NCBI GenBank assembly: GCA_964458605.1
Contig: CAYWLS010000001.1
Span: forward strand, 186,001-250,000
DNA length: 64,000 bases
Source: JBBSNV01 sp964458605
GTDB lineage: Bacteria > Pseudomonadota > Alphaproteobacteria > Reyranellales > JAQSWP01
Direction: 5' to 3'
Every line of letters starts with the position of its first letter. Position 1 is the first letter of the stretch. The notes below the pieces were generated by a model. The model had not been told where the DNA came from. It made no database searches and saw only the letters and a program-made list of their open reading frames with translations. A program made the position numbers and the translations under genes. Below are positions 8,001 through 16,371 of this stretch, in pieces.

Positions 8001-9113
8001 TCAGAACTGCTGGGTGAAGGTCAGCGCGCCGTACTGGTCGAAGCCTTTCTGGCCGTCGAATTCCTTGCTGCGCAGGACATAGGTATAGGTCAGTCGCGAG
8101 CGGCCGACGAACAGGGCGAGGCCGGCGGTCAGGTTGCCGACCAGCGACTTCTTGTCGACCGACGCGCTGTTGCGGAAGGTGTTGCCGTCCAGGGTGATGT
8201 TGCGCAGCACCGCCTCGCCGCTGGCGCCGGCGAACAGGTACCAGCCGAACTCGCTTTCCGGGTCGATCGATTCGGAACCGGGCAGGCTGGGGCGGATGCG
8301 CGGCGGCCCGAAATCGTTGCCCAGGTTCTCGCCGATGCGCACGATGCCGCCGGCGGTGGCGTAGGTGTTGACGTTGCCCAGGGTGAAGCCGGCCACCGGC
8401 ACCATGTCGAAGCGCAGCTTGAGCGGATCGTCGATCAGATCGAACCGGCCGACGCGCCAGCGCCGCTCGAAGGTCAGGTTGAAGCCGGGCTCGTTGCGGA
8501 TCTGGTGACGCCAGCCATGCGATTCGTCGTCGCCGATCAGCGCATGGAAACCGTTCTGCACCTGCCGGCCCAGCGCCCAGGGACCGACCACGCCCAGATC
8601 GAGCTCCCACAGATCCTGGCGGATGGCGTCGGGCACGTCCTTGCTGGCGTCGAAACGGACGGTCTGCAGCGAAAAGCCGACATAGAGCCAGGCGGCGTAG
8701 GGCCGGTCGTTGTCGAGCGGCGCCGACGCCGCCTTGTTCTGCGGCGTGTAGATGGACTGGCCGACCGAAATGCCGAAGCGGCGTCGCACCGGCCCGCCCT
8801 GGCGCGAATCGGCGAAGCCCAGCACCGATTCGGGCAGGTCGGTGAAGGCGCGCAGCCAGTCCGGCGTCGCGGCGACCGGCGGCGACAGCCAGTTGGCGCG
8901 CAGGCCGGAGGAATAGTGCCGGTCGCGGTTGAACGGGCCGGTGAAGAAGTCGTTCTCGACCTGCAAGGTGAAGGTCGAGCCGCTCAGCTGGAAGGGGCTG
9001 GAGACTTCCGGCGCGGGCTGCGCGGTGGCCGGGCGGGGCGCGGCCACGACGAGCCCCAGCAGCGCAAGGCCCAGCGCGAGTGCCGCGGCGGCGGCGAGCC
9101 GGGCGCCGATCAC
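8001..9113 (-). CDS. LpxR-family outer-membrane lipid A deacylase
   Basis: The 370-aa protein has a signal peptide (to about residue 31) and beta-barrel-like alternation ending in aromatic Phe (LTFTQQF). The LpxR/DUF2219 hallmarks are present: VENDFF (the Asn-Asp calcium/active-site pair), RHYSSGLR, and a GWRHQIRNEPG segment with the catalytic-type His. LpxR removes the 3'-acyloxyacyl group of lipid A. The start is GTG 9113, just after the stop of the 149-aa gene, which suggests coupling. Substrate and activity are inferred from the family. There are no other lipid A genes nearby. Confidence 0.82.
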   Translation of the reverse strand: MIGARLAAAAALALGLALLGLVVAAPRPATAQPAPEVSSPFQLSGSTFTLQVENDFFTGPFNRDRHYSSGLRANWLSPPVAATPDWLRAFTDLPESVLGFADSRQGGPVRRRFGISVGQSIYTPQNKAASAPLDNDRPYAAWLYVGFSLQTVRFDASKDVPDAIRQDLWELDLGVVGPWALGRQVQNGFHALIGDDESHGWRHQIRNEPGFNLTFERRWRVGRFDLIDDPLKLRFDMVPVAGFTLGNVNTYATAGGIVRIGENLGNDFGPPRIRPSLPGSESIDPESEFGWYLFAGASGEAVLRNITLDGNTFRNSASVDKKSLVGNLTAGLALFVGRSRLTYTYVLRSKEFDGQKGFDQYGALTFTQQF

Positions 9114-9117
9114 GCCG

Positions 9118-9567
9118 TCAGTGCGCGGACATGCGACGCAATTGCGTCAGCAGCCGCTCGATCTGCTCGCGCTCCGCCAGCGGCTTGTCGAAAGCATCGG
9201 CGCCCTGCAGCAGGCTTTCCATGCTCTCGATCACCACGCGGTCGAACAGCTGGGTAGGGATGTCGGTGCGCTGGCCGCGCACCTGGCAGGCGACGTGGCC
9301 GGCGGGAATGTCCACCGAGGCCACGCCGTGATAGGCGAAGCCGATCTGGTTGTCCCATTCCAGATGGCCGCGGCGGATCGCCGTGCCCAGCAGCTTCACC
9401 GGCTCGAAGGCGTAGAAGATGATGGTGCACAGCACCGGGTACCAGTAGGACTGCGGCTCGCCGCTGATGTCGAGGTGGACGCCGTCCTTCATGTCGATGG
9501 CCGAGATAGTGAGCTCGGATTGATCGAACTTCACCTGCCGGTCGATCTTGCGTTCGCTGGTCTGCAT
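9118..9567 (-). CDS. Uncharacterised protein, 149 aa
   Basis: It starts at ATG 9567, preceded by GGGGA at a suitable distance; the open frame extends further upstream but lacks coding character. It contains no signal peptide and one moderately hydrophobic stretch (WYPVLCTIIFYAFEPVKLLG, about 43-62) that could be a membrane-contacting helix. The C-terminus is charged and helical. I recognise no family. It lies between thiE and the lpxR-like gene, all on the minus strand. Confidence 0.6.
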   Translation of the reverse strand: MQTSERKIDRQVKFDQSELTISAIDMKDGVHLDISGEPQSYWYPVLCTIIFYAFEPVKLLGTAIRRGHLEWDNQIGFAYHGVASVDIPAGHVACQVRGQRTDIPTQLFDRVVIESMESLLQGADAFDKPLAEREQIERLLTQLRRMSAH

Positions 9568-9611
9568 ATGTCCCCGCAGGAATCCTGTGTCAGGAAGGAT
9601 GGGCCGGAATC

Positions 9612-10256
9612 TCAGCCGGCAAAGATAGCATTGAATGCGCGGATCGCTGCCGCCGGACCGTCCTTGTGCTGCCATACGCCTGCGGACACTGCCAGGAAAT
9701 CGGCGCCTGCCGCGACCAGCGGCCGGCAATTTTCCACGGTAATGCCCCCGATAGCTACGCACGGCACGGTCATCAGTTCACTCCACCAGGCGATCAGATC
9801 GACCTCGGCGCGGGTCTTGGCGTCCTTGGTCGTGGTGGGAAAGAACGCCCCGAACGCCACATAGTCGGCGCCCGCTTCGGCGGCCTCCATCGCCAGGTGA
9901 CGGGAGCCGTGGCAGGTCACGCCGACGGTGCGATCGGGCCCGACCAGGCGCCGGGCTTCGGCATAGGGCGTGTCTTCCTGGCCGACATGGACGCCGTCGC
10001 AATCCAGCTTGGTGGCGAGATCGGGCCGGTCGTTGAGGATCGCCGCCACGTCGCGCGCGCGGCAGACCGGCTGCAGCGCCTTGACTGCCGCTTCGATCGC
10101 CGCGTCGGGCGCGTCCTTGAGGCGGATCTGCAGCGCGGCGACATCGCCCGCCTCGAGCGCGGCTTCCAGCACAGGCGAAAACGCCGCCGGATCGAATTCC
10201 GGCGGCGTGATCAGGTAGAGGCGGCAGCGGGGCTGCCCGGGGCGCGCATCGGCCAA
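9612..10256 (-). CDS. thiE: Thiamine-phosphate synthase
   Basis: The TIM-barrel enzyme joins HMP-pyrophosphate to thiazole phosphate. Visible family motifs are LYLITPP at the N-terminus, LQIRLKDA (phosphate-binding region), ILNDRPDLATKLDCDGVHVGQEDTP, and the C-terminal phosphate-loop region FGAFFPTTTK / VAIGGIT. The most plausible start is TTG 10256, two bases after the fba stop; it gives 214 aa, normal for ThiE. No in-frame ATG sits at a sensible place. Translation is probably coupled to fba. thiD is also in the window (35173) but far away. Confidence 0.88.
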   Translation of the reverse strand: MADARPGQPRCRLYLITPPEFDPAAFSPVLEAALEAGDVAALQIRLKDAPDAAIEAAVKALQPVCRARDVAAILNDRPDLATKLDCDGVHVGQEDTPYAEARRLVGPDRTVGVTCHGSRHLAMEAAEAGADYVAFGAFFPTTTKDAKTRAEVDLIAWWSELMTVPCVAIGGITVENCRPLVAAGADFLAVSAGVWQHKDGPAAAIRAFNAIFAG

Positions 10257-10258
10257 GG

Positions 10259-11179
10259 CTAGGCCTTGCCCTGGTAGATCTGGATGATGTTTTCCAGCAA
10301 CGCCAGCGCTTCCTCGCGCGGCCGCTGGAAGGTGTTGCGGCCGATGATCGAGCCGTTGGCGCCACCGTCGCGCAGGCCGCGCACCTCGTTGTACAGGCCC
10401 TCGGTGCCCTTGGCTTCGCCGCCGGAGAACACGACGATGCGGCGGCCGTTGAAGGCGGCCTGCATGACGTGGGCGATGCGCTTGTCGAGGCTGGAGATGT
10501 CGATCTTCTGCTTCTCGTAGACGGCCTTGGCCTCGGGCTGCCACAGCACGTCGGTGGGCGGCTTGACCTTGATGATATGGGCGCCCAGCAGCGCCGCCAT
10601 GTGGCAGGCATAGGCGCACACATCCATCGCCGTCTCGCCCGCCTTGTCGAGCTTGCCGCCGCGCGGGTAGGACCACATGACGACCGCCAGGCCCACCGAC
10701 TTGGCTTCCTCGGCCAGTTCGCGGATCTCTTCCATCATCGCGTACTGGTCTTCGGAGCCCGGATAGATGGTGAAGCCGATCGCCGAGCAGCCCAGCCGCA
10801 GCGCATCCATCACGCTGCCGGTCACCGCCTGGTCCTTGTTGGTCGACAGGCTGTTGGCGCTGTTGACCTTGAGGATGGTCGGGATGGCGCCGGCGAAGCT
10901 GTCGGCGCCGGCCTCGATCATGCCCAGCGGCGCGGCATAGGCGTTGAGGCCGGCATCGACGGCCAACTGGAAATGGTAGTGCGGATCGTAGGCCGGCGGG
11001 TTGGGCGCGAAGGAGCGGGCGGGGCCGTGCTCGAAGCCCTGGTCGACCGGCAGGATCACCATCTTGCCGGTGCCGCCCAGCTTGCCGTGCATCAGGATGC
11101 GCGCCAGGTTGGCCTTGGTGCCCGGATTGTCGCTCTCGTAGTTGTCGAGGATGCGCTTGACTGTCTTGCTGATTTTCAT
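10259..11179 (-). CDS. Class I fructose-bisphosphate aldolase (DhnA/FbaB type)
   Basis: This 306-aa aldolase belongs to the archaeal/FbaB-like class I family. It has ILPVDQGFEHGP near the N-terminus, the Schiff-base lysine region HIIKVKPPTDVLW, and the phosphate-binding VVFSGGEAKG and GANGSIIGRNTFQRP segments. It cleaves fructose-1,6-bisphosphate to triose phosphates. It lies in the tkt-gap-orf116-fba-thiE transcription unit. Start: ATG 11179. Confidence 0.92.
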   Translation of the reverse strand: MKISKTVKRILDNYESDNPGTKANLARILMHGKLGGTGKMVILPVDQGFEHGPARSFAPNPPAYDPHYHFQLAVDAGLNAYAAPLGMIEAGADSFAGAIPTILKVNSANSLSTNKDQAVTGSVMDALRLGCSAIGFTIYPGSEDQYAMMEEIRELAEEAKSVGLAVVMWSYPRGGKLDKAGETAMDVCAYACHMAALLGAHIIKVKPPTDVLWQPEAKAVYEKQKIDISSLDKRIAHVMQAAFNGRRIVVFSGGEAKGTEGLYNEVRGLRDGGANGSIIGRNTFQRPREEALALLENIIQIYQGKA

Positions 11180-11254
11180 CGTCGGATCGCTCCCGGAAAT
11201 TGTCCGCCCTGCATGGGCCTCGGATATGGCCGAATTTCGGCGGTTGGATAGCCG

Positions 11255-11605
11255 CTACCGCGCGATTTGGCAATCCGCCAGGAGGATGGCGCCGCTCTGC
11301 GCGGCCATATCGCGCAATTTGGCGGCGATCTCGGCCCGGCCGGCGAAAACGACGGTGCCGACGCCCGCCCGCAGCGCCGCCATGGCGTCGCCCGCCCGGT
11401 CGGCGCAATCCAGCGCCAGGACAAAGGAGACGTCGGGGAATTCGGCCTCGGCCCTGTCCTGCAGCGCCTTCCAGTAGCCGGCGCCGAGCCAGGCGGCGGC
11501 GCCCGGCGGGCTGCAAAGAAAAACGGCGCGCCCTGCCTGGCGCGCCGTTTCCAGCTGCTCTCGCGCCTGTCGCCAGTCGGCGACGATGACGCGCGGGCGA
11601 TCCAT
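11255..11605 (-). CDS. Conserved-looking hypothetical protein, 116 aa
   Basis: It starts two bases after the gap stop (ATG 11605) and ends about 75 bases before fba, so it is embedded in the glycolytic operon. The sequence alternates strands and helices (VIVADW; AVFLCSPPGAAAWLG; VSFVLALDC; VGTVVFAG; AILLADCQIA) like half of a TIM barrel or a small Rossmann-like domain. There is no catalytic motif I can name. It occupies the place where pgk lies in many alphaproteobacterial gap-pgk-fba clusters, but it has no similarity to phosphoglycerate kinase. Confidence 0.65.
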   Translation of the reverse strand: MDRPRVIVADWRQAREQLETARQAGRAVFLCSPPGAAAWLGAGYWKALQDRAEAEFPDVSFVLALDCADRAGDAMAALRAGVGTVVFAGRAEIAAKLRDMAAQSGAILLADCQIAR

Positions 11606-11607
11606 GC

Positions 11608-12618
11608 TCAGCCGAGCTTGGCCATCGCCACCGCCGTGTCGGACATGCGGTTGGAGAAGCCCCATTCGTTGTCGTACCAGGACAGCACCCGCACCATGCG
11701 CTTGCCGACGATCTGGGTCTGGCCCAGGTCGAAGGTCGAGGAGGCGGGGTTGTGGTTGAAGTCGCTCGACACCAGCGGGTCGGAATTGACCATCAGGATG
11801 CCCTTGAGCGCATTGCTCTCGGCGGCCTTCTTCATGGCGTCGTTGACTTCCTGCACCGTGGTGTCGCGCTTGGCGGTGAACACCAGGTCGATCAGCGACA
11901 CGTTGGGCGTCGGCACGCGCACGGCGGTGCCGTCGAGCTTGCCGGCCAGCTCCGGCAGCACCAGGCCCAGCGCCTTGGCAGCACCAGTCGAGGTCGGGAT
12001 CATCGACAGCGCCGCGGCACGGGCACGGTGCAGATCCTTGTGCATGGTGTCCAAGGTCGGCTGGTCGCCGGTATAGGCGTGCACCGTGGTCATGTAGCCG
12101 GTCTCGATGCCGAAATTGTCGTTCAGCACCTTGGCCACCGGCGCCAGGCAGTTGGTGGTGCAGGAGCCGTTGGAGACGACCTGGTGGTCCTTGCTCAGCT
12201 TGTCGTGGTTGACGCCATAGACCACGGTGAGGTCGGCCTTGTCGGCCGGCGCGGAGACCAGCACCCGCTTGGCGCCGGCGGCCAGATGCGCCGAGGCCTT
12301 GTCCTTGCTGGTGAAGATGCCGGTGCATTCCATGGCGATGTCGACGCCCAGCGCCGCCCACGGCAGCTTGGCCGGGTCGCGCTCGGCGGTGACCTTGATT
12401 TTGCCGCGGCCGATGTCGATCGAATCGCCTTCGATCTTCACCTCGCCGGGAAAGCGGCCATGTACCGAGTCGTAGCGCAGCAGATGGGCGTTGGTCTTGA
12501 CGTCGCCCAGGTCGTTGATGCCGACCACCTCGATGTCCTTGCGGCCCGATTCGTAGATCGCGCGCAGAATGTTGCGACCGATGCGGCCGAAGCCGTTGAT
12601 GCCAACCCGAACAGCCAT
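11608..12618 (-). CDS. gap: Glyceraldehyde-3-phosphate dehydrogenase, type I
   Basis: The 336-aa enzyme has the N-terminal NAD-binding motif VGINGFGRIGRN and the catalytic-cysteine motif SNGSCTTNCLAPV. Substrate-binding segments are SMIPTSTGAAKA and RVPTPNVSLIDL, and the C-terminus is YDNEWGFSNRM. It interconverts glyceraldehyde-3-phosphate and 1,3-bisphosphoglycerate. It follows tkt by 46 bases. Start: ATG 12618. Confidence 0.97.
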   Translation of the reverse strand: MAVRVGINGFGRIGRNILRAIYESGRKDIEVVGINDLGDVKTNAHLLRYDSVHGRFPGEVKIEGDSIDIGRGKIKVTAERDPAKLPWAALGVDIAMECTGIFTSKDKASAHLAAGAKRVLVSAPADKADLTVVYGVNHDKLSKDHQVVSNGSCTTNCLAPVAKVLNDNFGIETGYMTTVHAYTGDQPTLDTMHKDLHRARAAALSMIPTSTGAAKALGLVLPELAGKLDGTAVRVPTPNVSLIDLVFTAKRDTTVQEVNDAMKKAAESNALKGILMVNSDPLVSSDFNHNPASSTFDLGQTQIVGKRMVRVLSWYDNEWGFSNRMSDTAVAMAKLG

Positions 12619-12664
12619 AGCGTTTCTCCAGTCTCCGATTGTCTACCCGCGCAGTTGCGGCCGG

Positions 12665-14668
12665 CTATTTGCCCAGACGGCTCTTCGCTGCGCTTGCCAC
12701 GTGCTCGGCAGTGATGCCGAAATGCTTGAACAGGGCGGGCGCCGGCGCCGAAGCGCCGAAGCCGGACATGCCGACGAACACCCCGTCATTGCCCAGATAG
12801 CGTTCCCAGCCCATGCCGATGGCCGCCTCCACCGCGACCCGCACGATGCCCTGATCGCCCAGTACCGCGCGGCGATAGGATTCGGGCTGGGCGTCGAACA
12901 GTTGCCAGCACGGTATCGACACCACCGCGGTGGGAATGCCTTCGGCCTGCAGAAGGGTACGCGCGGCCAGCGCCACCTGCACCTCCGACCCGGTGGCCAG
13001 AATATGCACCTGTGGCCGGCCGCTGGTGGCCTCGGCCAGAACATAACCGCCCTGCGCGCAGCGATTGGCGTCGATATCGCTGCGCACCGTCGGCAGGTTC
13101 TGGCGGCTGAGCGCCAGCAGCGAAGGCGTGGCGGTCGATTTCAGCGCCAGTTCCCAGCACTCGGCGGTTTCGATGGCGTCGGCCGGACGGAACACGTTGA
13201 GATTGGGGATGGCGCGCAGCGCCGCCAGATGCTCGACCGGCTGGTGGGTCGGGCCGTCCTCGCCCAGGCCGATCGAGTCGTGGGTCATCACGTAGACCAC
13301 GCGCTGCTGCATCAGCGCCGACAGGCGGATCGAGGGGCGGCAGTAATCGGTGAACACCAGGAAAGTGCCGCCATAGGGGATGACGCCCCGATGCAGCGCC
13401 ATGCCGTTCATGGCCGCCGCCATGGCATGCTCGCGGATGCCGTAATAGACGTAGCGGCCGGCGAACTCGCCCGGCTTGACCGGCTCGAGGCCGGCGGTCT
13501 TGGTGTTGTTGGAGCCGGTCAGGTCGGCCGAGCCGCCGATCGTCTCGACGACGATCGGGTTGACGATCTCCAGCGCCTCCTGGCTCGACTTGCGGGTCGC
13601 CCAGTTGGGCTTGTCGGCCAGCAGCTTGGCCTTGTAGGCGGCCATCGCCGCATCGAGGCCGACCGGCAGCGCGCCGCGCTGGCGGCGGACGAACTCCTCG
13701 CGCAACTCGACGGGCGCTTCGGCCAGGGCTTTTTCCCAGCCGGCCCGGGTGGCGGCGCCGCGGCTGCCCGCCTCGCGCCATTTCGCCAGCACCTTGTCGG
13801 GAATGACGAACGGCTCGTGCGGCCATTGCAGCTTCTCGCGCGCGCCGGCGATCTCTTCCTTGCCCAGCGGCGAGCCATGCGTGGCGGCGGTGCCGGCCTT
13901 CTTGGGCGCGCCGTAGCCGATCACGGTCTTGCAGGCGATCATCGAGGGCCGGCTGGCGGTGCGGGCGCGGGCGATGGCGCCCTCGATCGCCGCCGGATCG
14001 TGGCCGTCGACCTTCTGCACGTCCCATTGGGCGGCGGCGAAGCGCGCCATATGGTCCTCGGAAGTCGACAGCGAGGTCGGCCCGTCGATCGAGATGCCGT
14101 TGTCGTCGAACAGCACGATCAGCTTGTTGAGCTTGAGATGGCCGGCCAGCGAGATCGCTTCCTGGCCGACGCCTTCCATCAGGCAGCCGTCGCCGACCAG
14201 CGCATAGGTGTGGTGCTCGACCAGCTTGCCGAACTTGCTGGCGAGGTGCCGCTCGGCGATCGCCATGCCCACGGCATTGGCCAGGCCCTGGCCCAGCGGC
14301 CCGGTGGTGGTCTCGATGCCCGGCGCGTGGCCGTGCTCGGGATGGCCGGCGGTCTTGCTGCCGAGCTGGCGGAAGTTGCGCAGGTCCTCGAGCGACACGC
14401 CGGTGTAGCCGGTAAGGTAAAGCAACGAATAGAGCAGCATCGAGCCGTGGCCGGCCGACAGCACGAAACGGTCGCGGTCGGGCCATTCCGGCGCGCTGGG
14501 GTCGAATTTCAGGAAGCGGGTGAACAGCACCGTGGCCACGTCGGCCATGCCCATCGGCATGCCGGGATGGCCCGAATCGGCCTGCTGCACGGCATCCATG
14601 GCAAGAGCGCGGATGGCGTTCGCCATGTCGCGGTCGGTGATCGAATCGGGCGAACGGCTGGTGCTCAT
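12665..14668 (-). CDS. tkt: Transketolase
   Basis: The 667-residue length is normal. The start is ATG 14668 (MSTSRSPDSITDRDMANAIR); the longer upstream frame is non-coding. The thiamine-diphosphate motif GDGCLMEGVGQEA...LFDDNGIS is present, with the catalytic HSGHPGMPMG-like segment (DSGHPGMPMG), YGIREHAMAAAMNG and THDSIGLGEDGPTHQPVEHLA. It works in the pentose-phosphate pathway and its cofactor matches the nearby thiE. It is the first gene of the minus-strand carbon cluster and is divergent from the DUF4164-zapA unit. Confidence 0.97.
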   Translation of the reverse strand: MSTSRSPDSITDRDMANAIRALAMDAVQQADSGHPGMPMGMADVATVLFTRFLKFDPSAPEWPDRDRFVLSAGHGSMLLYSLLYLTGYTGVSLEDLRNFRQLGSKTAGHPEHGHAPGIETTTGPLGQGLANAVGMAIAERHLASKFGKLVEHHTYALVGDGCLMEGVGQEAISLAGHLKLNKLIVLFDDNGISIDGPTSLSTSEDHMARFAAAQWDVQKVDGHDPAAIEGAIARARTASRPSMIACKTVIGYGAPKKAGTAATHGSPLGKEEIAGAREKLQWPHEPFVIPDKVLAKWREAGSRGAATRAGWEKALAEAPVELREEFVRRQRGALPVGLDAAMAAYKAKLLADKPNWATRKSSQEALEIVNPIVVETIGGSADLTGSNNTKTAGLEPVKPGEFAGRYVYYGIREHAMAAAMNGMALHRGVIPYGGTFLVFTDYCRPSIRLSALMQQRVVYVMTHDSIGLGEDGPTHQPVEHLAALRAIPNLNVFRPADAIETAECWELALKSTATPSLLALSRQNLPTVRSDIDANRCAQGGYVLAEATSGRPQVHILATGSEVQVALAARTLLQAEGIPTAVVSIPCWQLFDAQPESYRRAVLGDQGIVRVAVEAAIGMGWERYLGNDGVFVGMSGFGASAPAPALFKHFGITAEHVASAAKSRLGK

Positions 14669-14912
14669 CGGCGGTGGATCGGACGGCAAGCGGTTGAAGG
14701 GGGACGGGGCCCCCGAGCCCCGTTTTGCGGCGGCAACATGCCGACCATACCGCCCCCCGTCAATCGGGATAACGGCCGCGCCCGGCCCCCGGGCCCGCCG
14801 CCGCCGCGCCCGGCGCGTGGCCGCGCCATCCACAGCGGCCGGGGTTGACCTTGGGTTTGGCGCGATCCATGGTGCAGGCCAACGCACAACGAAAGAGCGA
14901 CGGGGACTGGCA

Positions 14913-15146
14913 ATGTCGTCGGCCGAAACCGCAGAGGCGGTGCGCCAGCGCCTGGAAGGCGCGTTGACCAAGCTTGAGACGGCGATCGACGACCATGTGC
15001 GCGGCGATGGCGAGAAGATCCGCCATCTGCGACAGGAGCTCGATGCGGCGCGCCAGGAGAATGCCCGCCTGCAGCAGACCAGCGAGCGGATCGCCCATCG
15101 TCTCGAGACGGCGATCGCCAAGCTGAAGTCAGTGCTCGAGCGCTAG
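14913..15146 (+). CDS. DUF4164-like coiled-coil protein upstream of zapA
   Basis: The 77-residue protein is almost entirely charged helix with heptad spacing (LEGALTKLETAIDDH...IRHLRQELDAARQENARL...AIAKLKSVLE). Its position 25 bases before zapA and its length fit the DUF4164 family seen there in alphaproteobacteria. A role alongside ZapA in division is inference from position. Start: ATG 14913. Confidence 0.7.
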   Translation: MSSAETAEAVRQRLEGALTKLETAIDDHVRGDGEKIRHLRQELDAARQENARLQQTSERIAHRLETAIAKLKSVLER

Positions 15147-15171
15147 ATCACGACAAGGACTAAGGACGGCC

Positions 15172-15552
15172 ATGTCGCAAGTCTCCATCCGCATCAACGG
15201 CCGCAGCTACGACGTCAACTGCGAGAACGGCCAGGAGAACCACGTCCAGCGCCTGGCCATGTCGCTGGCCGGCAAGGTGTCGGATCTGGTCAAGCAGGTT
15301 GGCCAGGTCGGCGACGCCCGCCTTTTGGTCATGGCTGGGTTGCTGGTAGCCGATGAGCTGGTCGATGCGCAGTTGCGCGAGAACGCCCTGGTCAAGCAGG
15401 CGGCCGATTTGCAGAAGCAATTGGCCGAGAAAGAGGCCGAACTGCAGGCCGCGCTGCGCGCCCGCCAGGCGGCCGAACACAACCTGTCGCGCGACGCCAT
15501 GGCCGTCACCGACCGGCTTGACGCCATTGCCCGCCGGCTGGCCGCGTCCTAA
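15172..15552 (+). CDS. zapA: Cell division protein ZapA
   Basis: The 126-aa FtsZ-ring-associated protein begins VSIRINGRSYDVNCENGQE, the ZapA beta-hairpin domain, followed by LVMAGLLVADEL and a long C-terminal coiled coil (about 70-110). ZapA bundles FtsZ filaments. The RNA locus at 15556 and the folate cyclo-ligase follow directly, an order conserved in Proteobacteria. Start: ATG 15172, preceded by AAGGACGG. Confidence 0.92.
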   Translation: MSQVSIRINGRSYDVNCENGQENHVQRLAMSLAGKVSDLVKQVGQVGDARLLVMAGLLVADELVDAQLRENALVKQAADLQKQLAEKEAELQAALRARQAAEHNLSRDAMAVTDRLDAIARRLAAS

Positions 15553-15555
15553 GTT

Positions 15556-15746
15556 AAAGCCAAGGCGGTTTCTGCCCGGTTCGTGCGGCCTCAATACCCT
15601 GGGCCAATGCTCCTCAAAAGGGTGCTGTCCCTGCCGGGGCTCTGGTCTCGGTACAACGGTGCCCGACCTGCAATAGCAGGCCACATGAGGTAGCGATCGG
15701 CTCACGGCCATGGCGGTGCCGCCCCACCTCTCATTTCCCAACGCGG
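15556..15746 (+). ncRNA. ssrS: 6S RNA
   Basis: The 204-base gap between zapA and the 5-formyl-THF cyclo-ligase is the classic 6S RNA position. The segment has GC-rich ends that can pair (GCGGTTTCTGCC near 15569 with the GGCGGTGCCGC region near 15714), an open central region, and a GC-rich apical part around CAAAAGGGTGCTGTCCC. This fits the promoter-mimic rod of 6S RNA, which binds the RNA polymerase-sigma70 holoenzyme. The boundaries are estimates, and no covariance search was possible. Confidence 0.75.
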
Positions 15747-15756
15747 TCCGCGCCCA

Positions 15757-16344
15757 GTGAAAGACGATCCCATCGCCGATGCCAAGCGCGCGCTGCGCGA
15801 GCGCCTGCGTCGCGTCCGCTCCGGCATCACGGTGGAGGAGCGCGAACGCGTGGCCCGGCTGATGCGGCCGGCCTTCGCCAAGGCCGTCGAACTGCCGCCC
15901 GACGCGGTGGTGGCGGGCTATATCGCTTCGGGCAGCGAGCTCTCCGCCGCGCCGCTGATGGCGGCGCTGGAGCAGCGCGGCGTCACCTTGGTGCTGCCGG
16001 TGGTGGGCGAGCGCGGCGAGCGGCTGCTGTTCCGCACCTGGCGCAGCGGCGATACGCTCGTGCCCAACCGCTACGACATCGGCGAGCCGACCGAGGACAA
16101 GCCCGAATTGATGCCCACCCACCTGCTGGTGCCGCTGCTGGCCTTCGACGATCACGGCTATCGGCTGGGTTACGGCGGCGGCTATTACGATCGCACCCTG
16201 GCGGCGCTGCGCGCGGCCGGGCCGATCACGGCGATCGGACTTGCGTTCCATGCCCAGCGCTTGGCCTTCGTGCCGCGCGGACCGGGCGACGAGCCGCTGG
16301 ACATGGTGCTGACCGAACTCTCCGCGGCGCCGGGCAAGGCCTGA
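15757..16344 (+). CDS. 5-formyltetrahydrofolate cyclo-ligase
   Basis: The 195-aa enzyme makes 5,10-methenyl-THF from 5-formyl-THF and ATP. It has the N-terminal basic segment KRALRERLRRVRSGI, the central GYIASGSELSAAPLMAAL, and the C-terminal ATP/substrate motif DDHGYRLGYGGGYYDRTL. The start is GTG 15757 directly after the 6S locus; no ATG fits. The zapA-6S-cyclo-ligase order supports both this call and the RNA call. Confidence 0.92.
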   Translation: MKDDPIADAKRALRERLRRVRSGITVEERERVARLMRPAFAKAVELPPDAVVAGYIASGSELSAAPLMAALEQRGVTLVLPVVGERGERLLFRTWRSGDTLVPNRYDIGEPTEDKPELMPTHLLVPLLAFDDHGYRLGYGGGYYDRTLAALRAAGPITAIGLAFHAQRLAFVPRGPGDEPLDMVLTELSAAPGKA

Positions 16345-16371
16345 AGGCGGCGGGGCGATGAGGGTGCTGCC

